Below, one piece after another: positions 1-8,274 of a stretch of DNA of 64,000 bases. Position 1 is the first letter of the stretch; each line of letters begins with the position of its first letter. The DNA comes from Alphaproteobacteria bacterium (lineage in GTDB: Bacteria > Pseudomonadota > Alphaproteobacteria > Rhodobacterales > Rhodobacteraceae). Location: positions 1-64,000 of the forward strand of contig JAUIFH010000008.1 of assembly GCA_030429495.1 (NCBI GenBank), written 5' to 3'. Made by a program: the position numbers and the translations under genes. The notes beneath the pieces were generated by a model that did no database searches, had not been told where the DNA came from, and saw only the letters and a list, made by a program, of their open reading frames with translations.

Positions 1-168
1 CCTTTCGCCAAACTGGAAATGCGAAAATCGAGATCAGAGACGCACCGCGGATTCGCGGCTTTTCCAGGCCGTGTTTGCGGTCTATGGTTTCCAGCCCTCC
101 GCGCAAGCCCCGGAGAACGCGCGACAATACCCAGCGCGTGGCGTAAGTCTCTGAAATCATTGGGTGTT

Positions 169-243
169 TGGCAGCCCGTAGGGGAGTCGAACCCCTCTTT
201 TCAGGTTGAAAACCTGACGTCCTAACCGATAGACGAACGGGCC
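169..243 (-). tRNA. tRNA-Glu (anticodon UUC)
   Basis: Read on the minus strand this stretch folds into a complete cloverleaf. The acceptor arm GGCCCGT pairs with ACGGGCT (first pair G-U), and the T arm contains GGTTCGACTCC. The anticodon stem TCAGG/CCTGA closes the loop TTTTCAA, giving anticodon TTC (glutamate). The CCA end is encoded in the DNA. It lies just downstream of recJ on the same strand, so it may be co-transcribed with the hom-glpX-recJ genes or have its own promoter. Confidence 0.96.
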
Positions 244-323
244 ACGCTTGGCGTGGGCCGGTGTTTAGGCGAGTGCGGGAAGACGCGCAAGAGGATTCTT
301 GCAGAAATTTGCGCGGCGTCCCG

Positions 324-2075
324 TCAGCTTCGCGCAGCATCCTCAAGGCGCAGTTGCGGCCTGGAACGCCCCTGCCAGTGGTTGAGTTCGAGCCGGCCGG
401 CAAGGTGATACCGCATCCCGCCATGTCCCTCCAGAGAAGGGCCCAGGGACGTGTCGAAGGCGCCGAAGGAAATCGCTTCGACCGGTGCGCTCATCCCGTC
501 GGAGAAGGACAGTTTCAGATGCGTCTCGCCAATGCGGCGGACATGGGTGATTGCCATATCCGCGAAGGCGAAACGGGGGGCGGGGGCGGCCTGGCCGAAG
601 GGGCCGGCGCGTTCGATCTGGCCAATCAGTTCGGCCGTCACCGCACCGGGCATGAGCAGCCCGTCAAGACGCAGATCGCGCGGGCCGGCGCGTCCCGCCC
701 CCTGCTTCCCGAGCACGTCGGAGAGCCGTGCCATCGCCTCGTCAAGACGGTCGCGGGCCACCGTCAGTCCCGCCGCCATGCGGTGCCCGCCACCTTTCAG
801 CAGCAATCCCTCCGCGGCAAGCCGCTGGATCGCGGCGCCAAGGTCGACGCCCTCGACCGAACGGCCCGAACCCTTGCCCTCATCGCCGTCGAAACCGATC
901 ACGACGGCGGGGCGGTTCGTGGCCTCTTTCAGGCGTGCCGCGACGATGCCGACGACGCCCGGGTGCCAGCCTTCGCCCGCCGCCCAGGCAAGCGGCGCGT
1001 CGAGCCCGCGCGCCTCGGCCTGGGCGAGCGCCGCGTCGCGCACGCGGTTTTCGATCTCGCGCCGCTCGGTGTTGAGCGCGTCGAGACGCTCCGCCAGCGC
1101 CTGCGCCTCATGCGGGTCATCGGTCGCCAGAAGCCGCGCGCCGAGATCGGCGGCGCCGATACGGCCACCGGCATTCACCCGGGGGCCGAGGAGAAACCCG
1201 AGATGGTAGGGCGTGGGCGCGCGGTCCATCCGCGCGACATCGGCAAGGCAGGTGAGCCCGACGCGTTCGCGCCGCGCCATCACCTTCAGCCCCTGGCGGA
1301 CCAGCGCGCGGTTGACGCCGAGAAGCGGCGCGACATCGGCGACCGTGGCGAGCGCGACAAGGTCGAGCATCGCCATCAGGTCCGGCCCCTTCGCGCCGTC
1401 TTCGCGCATCAGCCGGTTGGCTTCCACGAGCATCAGGAAGACGACCGAGGCAGCGCAGAGATGGCCCAGTTCGCCTGTCTCGTCCTGGCGGTTGGGATTG
1501 ACCACCGCGAGGGCGGGGGGGAGTGTCTCGCCGCCGAGGTGGTGGTCGAGGATGACGACATCCGCACCCTTGGCTGCGGCAACCGGCTCATGGCTCAGCG
1601 TGCCGCAATCGACGCAGAGGATCAGGTCGTGGTCGCGGGCAAGCGCCTCCATCGCCGGAACGTTCGGTCCATAGCCCTCGTCGATCCGGTCGGGGATATA
1701 GAGCGTGGCGGCAAGACCCATCGCGCGGAGCCAGGTGATCAGCAGCGCCGCAGACGAGCCACCATCGACGTCGTAATCGGCGAAAACGGCGATACGCTGG
1801 CGTTCCTTGACGGCCCGCAGGAAGCGGCCAGCGGCAGCCTCCATGTCTTTCAGGGAACGCGGGTCAGGCAGAAGGTCGCGCAATTGCGGTTCCAAGAATC
1901 GCTCCGCCTCTTCCGGCGCAACGCCGCGCGCGATGAGGATCCGCGCCAGCGCCATGGGAAGGCCGGTTTCCTGAACCATCGCCTCGGACAGCCGGTCGGC
2001 CTCGGCCGAGGGGCCGGTCCAGCGGCGCCCGGTGGCGGAGCTTTCAACGCCGAGGAATGCGGGCCGGTCCGTCAC
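324..2075 (-). CDS. recJ: single-stranded-DNA-specific exonuclease RecJ
   Basis: This 583-aa protein is a DHH-family 5'-3' exonuclease acting on single-stranded DNA in RecF-pathway recombination, mismatch repair and base-excision repair in the cytoplasm. The DHH motifs are intact: DYDVDG near residues 100-105, CVDCGT near 155, and LDHHLGG near 176. A DHHA1 part follows with NAGGRIG and, further on, the GGGH signature. Length is normal for RecJ. The start is GTG at 2075, whose bases overlap the TGA stop of glpX (GTGA), indicating translational coupling. Family assignment is secure. Confidence 0.95.
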   Translation of the reverse strand: MTDRPAFLGVESSATGRRWTGPSAEADRLSEAMVQETGLPMALARILIARGVAPEEAERFLEPQLRDLLPDPRSLKDMEAAAGRFLRAVKERQRIAVFADYDVDGGSSAALLITWLRAMGLAATLYIPDRIDEGYGPNVPAMEALARDHDLILCVDCGTLSHEPVAAAKGADVVILDHHLGGETLPPALAVVNPNRQDETGELGHLCAASVVFLMLVEANRLMREDGAKGPDLMAMLDLVALATVADVAPLLGVNRALVRQGLKVMARRERVGLTCLADVARMDRAPTPYHLGFLLGPRVNAGGRIGAADLGARLLATDDPHEAQALAERLDALNTERREIENRVRDAALAQAEARGLDAPLAWAAGEGWHPGVVGIVAARLKEATNRPAVVIGFDGDEGKGSGRSVEGVDLGAAIQRLAAEGLLLKGGGHRMAAGLTVARDRLDEAMARLSDVLGKQGAGRAGPRDLRLDGLLMPGAVTAELIGQIERAGPFGQAAPAPRFAFADMAITHVRRIGETHLKLSFSDGMSAPVEAISFGAFDTSLGPSLEGHGGMRYHLAGRLELNHWQGRSRPQLRLEDAARS

Positions 2076-3037
2076 TTCACCGGGTTGCGGTAGATCATCC
2101 GGCGGACGGACCCCGTCTTCGACCGCATCAGGATCGTCTCGGTCTCGATGAAGGTCGGCTGACGGTTCACGCCACGCACGATGGAGCCGTTGGTGACGCC
2201 GGTCGCGGCGAAGATCACGTCGGCCTGCACCATCTCGTCGCGCGAATAGATGCGGTTGAAGTCGTTGATCCCGGCCTTGGATGCGCGGCCGCGCTCATCG
2301 TCGTTGCGGAACAGCAGCCGGCCCCACATCTGCCCGCCCATGCATTTGAGCGCGGAGGCAGCCAGCACACCCTCGGGCGCGCCGCCGGAACCCATATACA
2401 TGTCGATCCCGGTCAGCTCGGCTTCGGCGCAGTGGATGACACCTGCTACGTCGCCATCCGTGATCAGCCGGATCGCCGCGCCGGTGGCGCGAACCTCGGC
2501 CACCATCTCCTCGTGCCGGGGCCGTTCGAGGATGCAAACGGTGATATCCGTGGGCTTGCACTTCTTGGCCTTCGAAAGCGCCACGACGCGCTCGGTCGGG
2601 CTCATCTCGAGGCTGATGACGTCCTTCGGCAGACCCGGCCCGATGGCGAGCTTGTCCATGTAGACATCGGGCGCGTGGAGGAGTGTGCCGCGCGGGGCCA
2701 TGGCGATCACGGTCAGCGCGTTCGGCATGTCCTTGGCGGTGAGCGTCGTCCCTTCCAGCGGGTCGAGCGCGATATCCACCTCGGGCCCGTTCCCGCTGCC
2801 GACCTCTTCGCCGATGTAGAGCATCGGCGCTTCGTCCCGCTCACCCTCGCCGATCACGACGGTGCCCTTGATGTCGAGGAGGTTAAGCTGGTCGCGCATG
2901 GCGTTTACGGCGGCCTGGTCGGCGGCCTTCTCGTCGCCGCGCCCGATCAGGCGGGCGGACGCATGGGCCGCCGCTTCGGAAACACGGGCGAGGCCCAGCG
3001 AAAGCATGCGGTCGTGGAATTGCTGGGCGTCGGCCAT
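2072..3037 (-). CDS. glpX: class II fructose-1,6-bisphosphatase GlpX
   Basis: This 321-aa protein hydrolyses fructose 1,6-bisphosphate to fructose 6-phosphate in gluconeogenesis. It contains the GlpX signatures IGEGERDEAPML near residues 62-73 and DPLEGTT near 92-98, which form the Mg2+ and phosphate site. I chose ATG at 3037 because a GGGAG ribosome site precedes it and the length matches the family. An upstream in-frame start would add 11 unlikely residues. The stop overlaps the recJ start, and hom lies upstream on the same strand, so the three probably form an operon. Confidence 0.95.
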   Translation of the reverse strand: MADAQQFHDRMLSLGLARVSEAAAHASARLIGRGDEKAADQAAVNAMRDQLNLLDIKGTVVIGEGERDEAPMLYIGEEVGSGNGPEVDIALDPLEGTTLTAKDMPNALTVIAMAPRGTLLHAPDVYMDKLAIGPGLPKDVISLEMSPTERVVALSKAKKCKPTDITVCILERPRHEEMVAEVRATGAAIRLITDGDVAGVIHCAEAELTGIDMYMGSGGAPEGVLAASALKCMGGQMWGRLLFRNDDERGRASKAGINDFNRIYSRDEMVQADVIFAATGVTNGSIVRGVNRQPTFIETETILMRSKTGSVRRMIYRNPVK

Positions 3038-3153
3038 GATCTGCTCCCGTCGGTGTCTGTTTTTCCGCATCTAGCCGGTTGCGGGTGGCGGGAGCAAGGG
3101 CGAAGGGCCCTGTTTCTGCGCGCTTTCGCGGCCGGATGGCGCGGGCTGCCGGG

Positions 3154-4440
3154 TCAGACGGTCTCGATCCGGATGGCGACGGCGTCACCCACCACCACGT
3201 TGGTCGCGGGCAGCCGGCCGAGCGCGTGGTCGACGGCATCCCGCGTCGTCTTGTGAGTCACGATCAGGACCGGCGCGCTGGTATCTGCATGGCCATACTG
3301 CCGCATCCGGTCGATGGAGATGCCCTCCTCACCCAGAACGGTCGCCACCTTGGCCAGTGCGCCCGGCTTGTCCGAGAGTTCCATGCGCAGGTAGTAGGGC
3401 GCCGGCGCGGTGGCCTTCGCGGGGACCGGCGTTGCCAGCGATGCGGCCGGCTGGCCGAAGGTCGAAATGCGGCTGCCGCGTGCGATCTCCACGATATCGG
3501 CCATCACGGCCGATGCGGTGGGGCCGGCCCCGGCCCCGGCGCCACGCAGCACGATCTGGCCCACGCTGTCGCCTTCGAGGACAACCATGTTGGTTCCGCC
3601 CTGCAACTGGCCAAGCGGGCTGTCGGCCGGGACGAGACAGGGCGACATACGCTGTTCCAGCCCCCGGCCGGTCATCTGCGCCACACCGAGAAGCTTGATC
3701 CGGTATCCCATGTCGTCCGCGCGGCGGATATCGTCGATCGACACCCGGCCTATCCCTTCCAGTTCGACGGCGTCGAAGGACACCTTGGTGCCGAAGGCGA
3801 TGGCGGCAAGAAGGCTCAGCTTGTGGCCGGCGTCGATGCCACCGACGTCGAGATTGGGGTCGGCCTCAAGATAGCCAAGCTGCCGGGCTTCCTCGAAGAC
3901 CTCGGCATAGGGCAGGCCGGCATTCTCCATCCGGGTAAGGATGTAGTTGCACGTCCCGTTCATCACGCCCATGACACGGCGTATTTCGTTGCCCGCAAGC
4001 CCTTCCGTCAACGCCTTGACGACCGGGATGCCGCCGGCGACCGCGGCCTCGAACCGGATCACATGGCCATGCTCCTCAGCCTCTGCCGCAAGGCTGTGAC
4101 CATGATGCGCCAGCAGCGCCTTGTTGGCGGTCACGACATCCTTTCCGGCCGCGATCGCGGCGCGGGTGGAGGCGAGCGCCGCCCCATCCGATCCGCCCAT
4201 CAGTTCGACGAAGATGTCGACGTCGTCGCGGGTCGCCAAGGCGACCGGATCGTCTTCCCACGCATAGGCGGACAGGTCGGCGTCGCGGTTCTTCGTGCGC
4301 GACCTGGCGGAGACGGCCGAGATCGTGATCTCGCGCCCCGTCCGCTGCTTCAGAAGCCCGGCGTGGCGCTGGACGATCTGGACGGTGCCGATGCCCACCG
4401 TGCCGAGGCCGGCAATGCCGAGACGCAGGGGATTGGACAT
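3154..4440 (-). CDS. hom: homoserine dehydrogenase
   Basis: This 428-aa enzyme reduces aspartate semialdehyde to homoserine with NAD(P)H, the branch point toward threonine and methionine. The Rossmann motif GIAGLGTVGIG lies at residues 8-18. The dehydrogenase core includes MNGTCNYILT and the conserved LEADPNLDVGGIDAGHK segment. A C-terminal ACT domain (YLRMELSDKPGALA) suggests threonine feedback control. ATG at 4440 is preceded by GGAG at good spacing. It is the first of the hom-glpX-recJ series. Confidence 0.95.
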   Translation of the reverse strand: MSNPLRLGIAGLGTVGIGTVQIVQRHAGLLKQRTGREITISAVSARSRTKNRDADLSAYAWEDDPVALATRDDVDIFVELMGGSDGAALASTRAAIAAGKDVVTANKALLAHHGHSLAAEAEEHGHVIRFEAAVAGGIPVVKALTEGLAGNEIRRVMGVMNGTCNYILTRMENAGLPYAEVFEEARQLGYLEADPNLDVGGIDAGHKLSLLAAIAFGTKVSFDAVELEGIGRVSIDDIRRADDMGYRIKLLGVAQMTGRGLEQRMSPCLVPADSPLGQLQGGTNMVVLEGDSVGQIVLRGAGAGAGPTASAVMADIVEIARGSRISTFGQPAASLATPVPAKATAPAPYYLRMELSDKPGALAKVATVLGEEGISIDRMRQYGHADTSAPVLIVTHKTTRDAVDHALGRLPATNVVVGDAVAIRIETV

Positions 4441-4557
4441 GGAGGTCTCCGTCGAAAAGGGGTGCCGGCCGTGGCCGAACGCAGCGGTGTTAGCCTGTCG
4501 CGCGGACGCTTGCAACGCATGGGAGGGGACGGTGCGGATACACGGTGCCGGCGACCG

Positions 4558-4812
4558 CTAGAATTCCGCTGCCGACAGGGCGGCGGCCCTTGCCCGAAGC
4601 CGCGCGGCGCGGGCCTGCACGGCAAGGGTCGGGTCCGTCGTCGCGGTATCGGTGTTGGTCAGAATCTGCGCCATCGGCAGCAGGAGCGGCCAGTCCGCCT
4701 GCTGCGCCGCTGTGTTGCCGTCGCGGTCACGGAAGGGAACCTTCGCGCAGCCCGAGACAGTCGCGACAAGCAGCAGGACCGCCAAGGGCAGGGCAGGGGG
4801 CGCGGGGCGCAT
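4558..4812 (-). CDS. small lipoprotein, unknown function
   Basis: This 84-aa protein has an N-terminal hydrophobic signal ending in a lipobox (VATVSGC), so it should be lipidated on cysteine and membrane anchored. The mature part is polar then alanine/arginine rich, with no recognisable domain. ATG at 4812 has a GGAG site; a TTG six codons earlier is less likely. It is divergent from the TetR gene at 4923 and upstream of hom on the same strand. I recognise no function. Confidence 0.7.
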   Translation of the reverse strand: MRPAPPALPLAVLLLVATVSGCAKVPFRDRDGNTAAQQADWPLLLPMAQILTNTDTATTDPTLAVQARAARLRARAAALSAAEF

Positions 4813-4894
4813 TTCTCGGGTCTCCAGCAAGCACCGCGATCCTAGTCCGTCCCGCCCGGCGAAGGCAAGATGCCGGGATGCATGGCTATTGTAT

Positions 4895-4908
4895 TGAACG
4901 CACGTTCA
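4895..4908. promoter_or_regulatory. palindromic operator, probably for the adjacent TetR repressor
   Basis: TGAACGCACGTTCA is a perfect dyad (TGAACG, 2-nt spacer, CGTTCA). It ends 14 nt before the ATG of the TetR-family gene. TetR proteins commonly bind such dyads and repress themselves. The lipoprotein gene on the other side starts at 4812, so the site could control both directions. Binding is inferred from position and symmetry. Confidence 0.6.
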
Positions 4909-4922
4909 GATACTCTGGCCGC

Positions 4923-5510
4923 ATGGCTCGAAAAACCGGTTCGCATTCGGAGATCACAGGCCCACGCATCCGCGCTGCAGCGCTGAAGCTGTTCGCGCGC
5001 CATGGCTTTGCGGCGGTCTCGGTTCGCCAGATCGCTGCCGAGGTGGGCGTGCAGGCGGGGGCGCTGTACCTCTACACGCCAGACAAGGAAACACTGCTTT
5101 TCGACCTCTTGAAAGCGCATATGGACGAGCTGATCGCGGCTTGGGACGCCGAGCCATGTCCGGAGAAGACGCTCGCGCAGCTCGAATGCTTCGTGCGTTT
5201 CCACATCAGGTTCAACCTGGAACGGCCCGATGCGGTCTTCCTGTCCTACATGGAACTCCGCAACCTCGGACCGGAGAACTTCGCGGCGATCGAGGCGCTC
5301 AGGCGCGACTACGAAACCCGGCTGGAGACGATCCTGCGCGCCGGACAGGCGGACGGGGTGCTCTCTGCGCCTGACACCAAGATTGCGACGCTTGCGATCA
5401 TCGCCATGCTGACCGGGGTCAACACCTGGTATCGCGAAGGCGGGCGACTGTCGCGCGAGGCGGTCGGCGACATCTACTGGGACATGGTCCGCAAAGCTGT
5501 CGCCGCCTGA
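4923..5510 (+). CDS. TetR/AcrR family transcriptional regulator
   Basis: This 195-aa repressor has an N-terminal TetR helix-turn-helix (ITGPRIRAAALKLFARHGF, then VSVRQIAAEVGVQAGALYLY) over roughly residues 10-60. An all-helical ligand/dimer domain follows. I chose ATG at 4923, the start closest to the HTH. No good Shine-Dalgarno is present, so translation may be near-leaderless from a promoter overlapping the dyad at 4895-4908. The ligand and regulon are unknown. Confidence 0.88.
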   Translation: MARKTGSHSEITGPRIRAAALKLFARHGFAAVSVRQIAAEVGVQAGALYLYTPDKETLLFDLLKAHMDELIAAWDAEPCPEKTLAQLECFVRFHIRFNLERPDAVFLSYMELRNLGPENFAAIEALRRDYETRLETILRAGQADGVLSAPDTKIATLAIIAMLTGVNTWYREGGRLSREAVGDIYWDMVRKAVAA

Positions 5511-5518
5511 TCCGCGCC

Positions 5519-6430
5519 TCAATGCGCTGGGCGGATGAAGGTCCCGTTGCGCAGATCGCTGATGGCCTGAAGGATTTCGGCCTTCGTGTTCATCACGATC
5601 GGGCCGTGCCAGGCGACCGGCTCCTCCAGCGGCGCGCCGGAGATGAGCAGGAAGCGAATGCCTTCGTCGCCCGCCTGAACCGTCACTTCGTCGCCGGTCC
5701 CGAAACGGATGAGCGTCCGGTCGCCTGAAAGGTCGCGAACGTTGACCTCCTCGCCCATGACCTGCTTTTCAAGCAGAACGCCTTGCGGTCGGCTCGCATC
5801 GGCGAACCGGCCCGACCCTGCGAAGACATAGGCGAAGGCGCGGCGGTAGGTGTCGACCTTGAATGTCTTCTTCACGCCCGGCGGAACCGAGATGTCGAGA
5901 TATTGCGGGTCGGCGGCGATCCCGTCGACCGGTCCCTGCCGGCCCCAGAACGAGCCGACCACGACCCGCACGGCGGTGCCATCGTCATCGACGATCTCGG
6001 GAATGTCGGCCGCCTTCACGTCCTGATAGCGCGGCGCGGTCATCTTCAGATGCCCCGGCAGGTTGGCCCAGAGCTGAAAACCATGCATCTGCCCCTTGGC
6101 ATTCCCGAGCGGCATTTCCTGATGCATGATCCCCGACCCGGCGGTCATCCACTGCACGTCACCGGCGCCGAGGCGTCCGGAATTGCCCAGCGAGTCGCCA
6201 TGTTCGACTGTTCCGGCCAGCACGTAGGTGATGGTCTCGATGCCGCGATGGGGATGCCACGGGAACCCGCGCAAATAGTCCTCGGGGCGCTCGTTGCGGA
6301 AATCGTCAAAAAGCAGGAAGGGGTCAAGCTCGGTCGGGTCCTGGAACCCGAAGGCGCGGTGCAGCCGCACGCCGGCTCCTTCGAGCGTTGGCCGGGCTTC
6401 GCGGGATTCGATGACGGGACGGATCGACAT
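5519..6430 (-). CDS. pirin family protein
   Basis: This 303-aa bicupin of the pirin family carries metal-binding motifs HPHRGIETITY, HGDSLGN and IMHQEMP in the N-terminal cupin, and a C-terminal pirin domain. Family members are iron-binding proteins, some with quercetinase activity, but the bacterial role is usually unknown. ATG at 6430 follows AGGAGG. It is convergent with the TetR gene, separated by only 8 nt. Confidence 0.9.
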   Translation of the reverse strand: MSIRPVIESREARPTLEGAGVRLHRAFGFQDPTELDPFLLFDDFRNERPEDYLRGFPWHPHRGIETITYVLAGTVEHGDSLGNSGRLGAGDVQWMTAGSGIMHQEMPLGNAKGQMHGFQLWANLPGHLKMTAPRYQDVKAADIPEIVDDDGTAVRVVVGSFWGRQGPVDGIAADPQYLDISVPPGVKKTFKVDTYRRAFAYVFAGSGRFADASRPQGVLLEKQVMGEEVNVRDLSGDRTLIRFGTGDEVTVQAGDEGIRFLLISGAPLEEPVAWHGPIVMNTKAEILQAISDLRNGTFIRPAH

Positions 6431-6561
6431 TGCGGTTCCTCCTAATTCATCGGCGTAATATAGGAGCGGAACTGCTGCCATGCATGGGAAATGGCGGTCC
6501 GATGCCAACAGGCCCTGTGCCTGCTCGCACAGAAGCCGCGATGGGAATGGAAGGAAACAGG

Positions 6562-7044
6562 ATGAACGGTACCGACGACGAGGTTCTGGCCAGCATCACC
6601 CCATCCCCGGCGCGCCGGATCTTCGCTGTTGGCGTGATGGGGACGCTGGGGGTCCTGCTGATCCTTCTGGCGTTCCTACGCCCGCCGGCGTCATTCCCGC
6701 TTCAGTTGATGCTGATCGTGTTCGGGATGGTCGCGCTGGCCGGTTGCACTGCGATGCTGCGGGCGACGTCGCGTGGCCTTGTCCTCTCGCGGGATGCGCT
6801 TCGCGACAGCGAGGGGAGGACCCTCGCGGCGCTGGCCGACATCCGCAAGGTCGAGCGGGGCGTCTTCGCCTTCAAGCCGTCGAACGGCTTCGTGCTGATC
6901 CTGAGACGCCCACAGCCCCGCGCCTGGGCGCCAGGGCTGTGGTGGAGATTGGGAAGCCGCGTCGGCGTGGGCGGCGTCATTTCGGGTGCGGAAGGCCGTC
7001 AGATGGCCGATCTCATCTCAACCCAACTCGCCCGCGCCGAATAG
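6562..7044 (+). CDS. two-TM membrane protein, unknown
   Basis: This 160-aa protein has two hydrophobic helices (about residues 18-38 and 45-63: VGVMGTLGVLLILLAFL and LQLMLIVFGMVALAG). A soluble C-terminal half follows with alternating beta-like segments (GLVLSRDALRD, IRKVERGVFAF, FVLILRRPQ), reminiscent of PH-like membrane-associated domains. ATG at 6562 follows AAGGA. It is convergent with the pilin operon, whose last gene ends 2 nt away. No function is recognised. Confidence 0.75.
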   Translation: MNGTDDEVLASITPSPARRIFAVGVMGTLGVLLILLAFLRPPASFPLQLMLIVFGMVALAGCTAMLRATSRGLVLSRDALRDSEGRTLAALADIRKVERGVFAFKPSNGFVLILRRPQPRAWAPGLWWRLGSRVGVGGVISGAEGRQMADLISTQLARAE

Positions 7045-7046
7045 GC

Positions 7047-7715
7047 TCAGGTGCCGCCGATCGGATCTTCGGTGTCGTCGGTCGTGGTGGGCGAGCCATC
7101 GTCATGGTCGTTATCCGACATGTCGATATCTGCGTCATAGGTGCAGGCCGGCTCGGTCCCGTCGTGCAGATTGAAGCGCACGCAGGATGCGAAGCGCGGG
7201 CGCGTCGCGATGAAAGTCGTGTACCAGTGCGCATTGAGACCGATGCTGAAGATCGGTTCATAGGCCATGTTGGTTTCGACGACGATGACCGAGTCGGAGG
7301 CCGGCATCACGGGAATCTTGGACGTCTTCGCCTGAATGCCCGATGTCGTTTCGCCGGGCGTCGAGCCACTGGCATAGGACCACGCAACCTCGAACCGGTT
7401 GTCGTCGTCATCCCAGATGACGCTGGTCGCGCGGACCCAGGTCGGCCGGCGCGAGAAGGTGAGGTAGTCGAAGAGCGTATTCAGGCCTTCGACATAATTT
7501 CCGTCGATCTCGCCCTCGCGCGAGATCATGTCGGCGATCGTGTAGGCGGCCTTGAGGTTCACGTTCTTCTGGCGGAACGCGTCGAAGAACTGGAACGAAG
7601 CGATGTACCACCAGATCAGGAAAACGCTGGCGAGAACGCCTTCCGTCGGGACCGAGCCGCTCGTATCGGTCAGGAAATCGTGGCGGCGGAGTTTCAGGCG
7701 CGTGTAGAGCGACAT
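7047..7715 (-). CDS. TadE/TadG-like minor pilus-assembly protein
   Basis: This 222-aa protein has a short basic N-terminus, then one hydrophobic segment around residues 28-46 (VLASVFLIWWYIASF), the layout of TadE-type pseudopilins of Flp/Tad pili. The exported part ends in an acidic, threonine-rich tail. It is the last gene of a three-gene operon with the two genes upstream (gap 1 nt). Assignment rests on the TM topology and neighbours; the sequence is divergent. Confidence 0.7.
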   Translation of the reverse strand: MSLYTRLKLRRHDFLTDTSGSVPTEGVLASVFLIWWYIASFQFFDAFRQKNVNLKAAYTIADMISREGEIDGNYVEGLNTLFDYLTFSRRPTWVRATSVIWDDDDNRFEVAWSYASGSTPGETTSGIQAKTSKIPVMPASDSVIVVETNMAYEPIFSIGLNAHWYTTFIATRPRFASCVRFNLHDGTEPACTYDADIDMSDNDHDDGSPTTTDDTEDPIGGT

Positions 7716-7716
7716 G

Positions 7717-8274
7717 TCAGCTCCCCAGATCAGGTTCGTTCACGAAGGCGGTGGCCGAGACAAGCGCGTAAGCCCCGGTATTGTCCTTCGGCAGTTGGAA
7801 GCCGAGACCGCTTGTCGGGAAGATCGGGTCGAACTTCGCGCAAGCGCGGATCAGCATCATTTCGTCGCCCACACCGTCGTCGAAGGTCGTGACAGGCTGG
7901 ATCGTCTCGGCGCGGTCGACGCAGATCGGCCCGGCGGAAAGCGGCTCCCATGTCGTCGTGCTGACGGGGCGCAGTTCGACCAGAAGGACGTTCAGGCAAT
8001 CCGGGATCACGCCGGCGCGGTTGCACACCTGGCGTTTGAACTCGGCATGGGTCGGGTTCACCCAGTTGCCAAGGCGCAGGTCGCGGACCGACATGTCGAG
8101 CGCACGCTCAAGCATGACATGGCGCAGCATCAGCGTTCCCATCTCAAGCGCGGACATGATCAGCAGCATGAAGAAGGGCAGGAAGATCACGAACGGAATG
8201 GTCGCGGTCGCGCCGTCCTCTTCCCGCGCCTTTCGCCTGAGCCAGGCGCCAATGGATTGTCCAAACTTTGCCAT
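7717..8274 (-). CDS. TadE-family pilus-assembly protein
   Basis: This 185-aa protein has a basic N-terminus and the TadE feature EEDGATATIPFVIFLPFF around residues 17-34, a single TM helix with a glutamate in the processing region (SALEMGTLMLRH). TadE-like pseudopilins are cleaved by TadV and help assemble Flp pili. It starts where the upstream vWA gene stops (single-base overlap) and is followed 1 nt later by a second TadE-like gene. Confidence 0.82.
   Translation of the reverse strand: MAKFGQSIGAWLRRKAREEDGATATIPFVIFLPFFMLLIMSALEMGTLMLRHVMLERALDMSVRDLRLGNWVNPTHAEFKRQVCNRAGVIPDCLNVLLVELRPVSTTTWEPLSAGPICVDRAETIQPVTTFDDGVGDEMMLIRACAKFDPIFPTSGLGFQLPKDNTGAYALVSATAFVNEPDLGS

Noticed and set aside
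1-168. Small frame and hairpin CCGCG-GATT-CGCGG at the left edge
   Set aside because: The frame runs through the tRNA gene and has no ribosome site; the 5-bp hairpin with CTTTT is too weak to call a terminator.
261-2093. Long open frame on the plus strand opposite recJ (610 codons)
   Set aside because: It mirrors recJ in a GC-rich gene; the product is low-complexity and has no family features, while recJ has all its motifs.
2057-4845. Long plus-strand frames opposite glpX and hom
   Set aside because: Shadow frames of well-recognised minus-strand genes with ribosome sites.
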